Assembly (NCBI GenBank): GCA_039714535.1 | Contig: JBDLJC010000058.1 | Coordinates: 1-22,083 of the forward strand | DNA length: 22,083 nucleotides | Reading direction: 5' to 3' | Origin: JAGXFP01 sp039714535 | Lineage (GTDB): Bacteria; Desulfobacterota; Desulfobulbia; Desulfobulbales; JAGXFP01 | Shown here: in pieces, positions 21,596 through 22,083 of the stretch | How positions within the stretch are numbered: the first letter of the stretch is position 1 | Layout of the letters: every line of letters starts with the position of its first letter | The notes under the pieces: generated by a model | The model's database searches: none | What the model was told of the DNA's origin: nothing | The model's input: the letters and a program-made list of their open reading frames with translations, nothing else | Position numbers and translations under genes: made by a program

Positions 21596-22083
21596 TTATA
21601 TTTTGGCAAGTTCTTCCTGGATCTGGGAATGAAAAGCGTTCATTTCTTTAATGACCAGATCAAGGGTTCGGCAGGACGCCATTATTGTCAGCAAATGGAA
21701 GTGAATAACTGCTTCCGCTCCAGAGCACCGCATGATAACGGCCCTTTCTGCATAACTGAACACGGCTTCCCGGCATGGCTCAAAGCCGAGCTCTGTTGAG
21801 GTTTTGCGGGCTTGGCGGAAAAGGGTGTTGAAGGTGGGACCGAGTTTGTCGAGGTCAATGTTCTGGTCTGTGGCATTGTGGGTAACCAGTTTGCCCGAGG
21901 GCGACAGAACGCCTGCGGCGATATAACCTTCAATTTTGCCTAATCTGGAGATCAGGTCTTTCAGACCGGTGTGGATTATTCGGGATTTTCTTTTTTCCCT
22001 CTTGGCTGCTGCCTCGGCCTTCTTTCTCGCCGCTTCCTCTTCTTCGGCCTTTTTTTTCGCTGCAGCCTCTTCTTCGGCCTTCC
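21596..22083 (-). CDS. Roadblock/LC7-like domain protein with a charged linker, C-terminal part
   Basis: A minus-strand frame enters from the right edge and runs 162 codons to the TAA at 21596-21598. The first readable third is a Lys/Glu/Ala-rich linker (KAEEEAAAKKKAEEEEAARK and on), encoded by near-repeats 30 bp apart. The remaining ~125 residues include IEGYIAAGVLSPSGKLVTHN, CREAVFSYAERAVIMRC and a final helix NAFHSQIQEELAKI. This fits the Roadblock/LC7 (longin-like) fold used as partner of small GTPases or as a dimeric regulator. The start and N-terminal part lie outside the window. Function is not assigned; another longin-like domain is possible. Confidence 0.6.
   Translation of the reverse strand, partial: KAEEEAAAKKKAEEEEAARKKAEAAAKREKRKSRIIHTGLKDLISRLGKIEGYIAAGVLSPSGKLVTHNATDQNIDLDKLGPTFNTLFRQARKTSTELGFEPCREAVFSYAERAVIMRCSGAEAVIHFHLLTIMASCRTLDLVIKEMNAFHSQIQEELAKI
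22036..22081. repeat. Tandem near-repeat, period 30 bp, in the linker coding region
   Basis: CCTCTTCTTCGGCCTT occurs at 22036-22051 and again at 22066-22081. It encodes the Lys/Glu/Ala-rich linker of the Roadblock-like protein, and the array may continue beyond the window edge. Such arrays vary in length between strains by slippage. Confidence 0.7.

Noticed and set aside
1..22083. CRISPR arrays, tRNA or rRNA genes
   Set aside because: I found no regularly spaced repeats and no cloverleaf or rRNA-like sequence; the only tandem repeat is inside the linker coding region at the right edge.

Overview
The window reads as chromosomal DNA of a Gram-negative, probably anaerobic sulfur-metabolising bacterium. 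Desulfobulbales or a related Desulfobacterota lineage is the best guess. This rests on gene content: an Mrp operon of archaeal/MBH-like layout, a SulP anion transporter, two TauE/SafE sulfite-exporter-type proteins, a DsrE-family protein next to a membrane polyferredoxin, and many outer-membrane and lipoprotein genes. The taxonomic call is inference; there is no rRNA or marker gene.

Layout. 1-94: the 3' end of a BioA-like aminotransferase. 293-931: a small exported beta-barrel-like protein, closed by a hairpin that probably stops transcription from both sides. 1041-10112, all on the minus strand: a 12-gene cluster encoding a cation/proton antiporter. In transcription order it is mrpE, mrpF, mrpG, an MbhD/MbhE/MrpB fusion, mrpC, mrpD, a NuoL-type subunit, a 39-aa and an 88-aa membrane protein, a third NuoL/M-like subunit, then a half-length and a full-length TauE/SafE protein. 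There is no single large MrpA. 10244-10957: an orphan FetB-like (UPF0014) permease. 11364-13580: a SulP transporter with a STAS domain and a rare ~145-residue soluble insertion, followed by a very strong terminator.

13802-17702, minus strand: a small four-cysteine protein; a previously uncalled 46-codon ORF with a perfect CX2CX2CX3C motif and a membrane anchor; a Ser/Thr kinase fused to an Lcl/DUF1566 domain; a metallophosphoesterase directly upstream of the kinase; a decayed transposase-like remnant with strong hairpins; and an Lcl-domain lipoprotein. 17733-19477: a polyferredoxin, a DsrE protein and a TetR regulator, with matching palindromic operators before tetR and dsrE. 19782-21453, plus strand: an OmpA-type lipoprotein and a two-helix membrane protein. 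The right edge holds the C-terminus of a Roadblock/LC7-like protein with a Lys/Glu/Ala-rich linker, entering from beyond the window.

How it may work together: the Mrp complex would exchange Na+ and H+ across the inner membrane and so support ion-coupled transport. SulP (anion import) and TauE/SafE (sulfite or related organosulfur export) would move sulfur oxyanions. The TetR-DsrE-polyferredoxin-lipoprotein group looks like a self-contained, repressor-controlled sulfur/redox unit. The phosphatase-kinase pair looks like a reversible protein-phosphorylation switch. The links between these units are inference from neighbourhood only.
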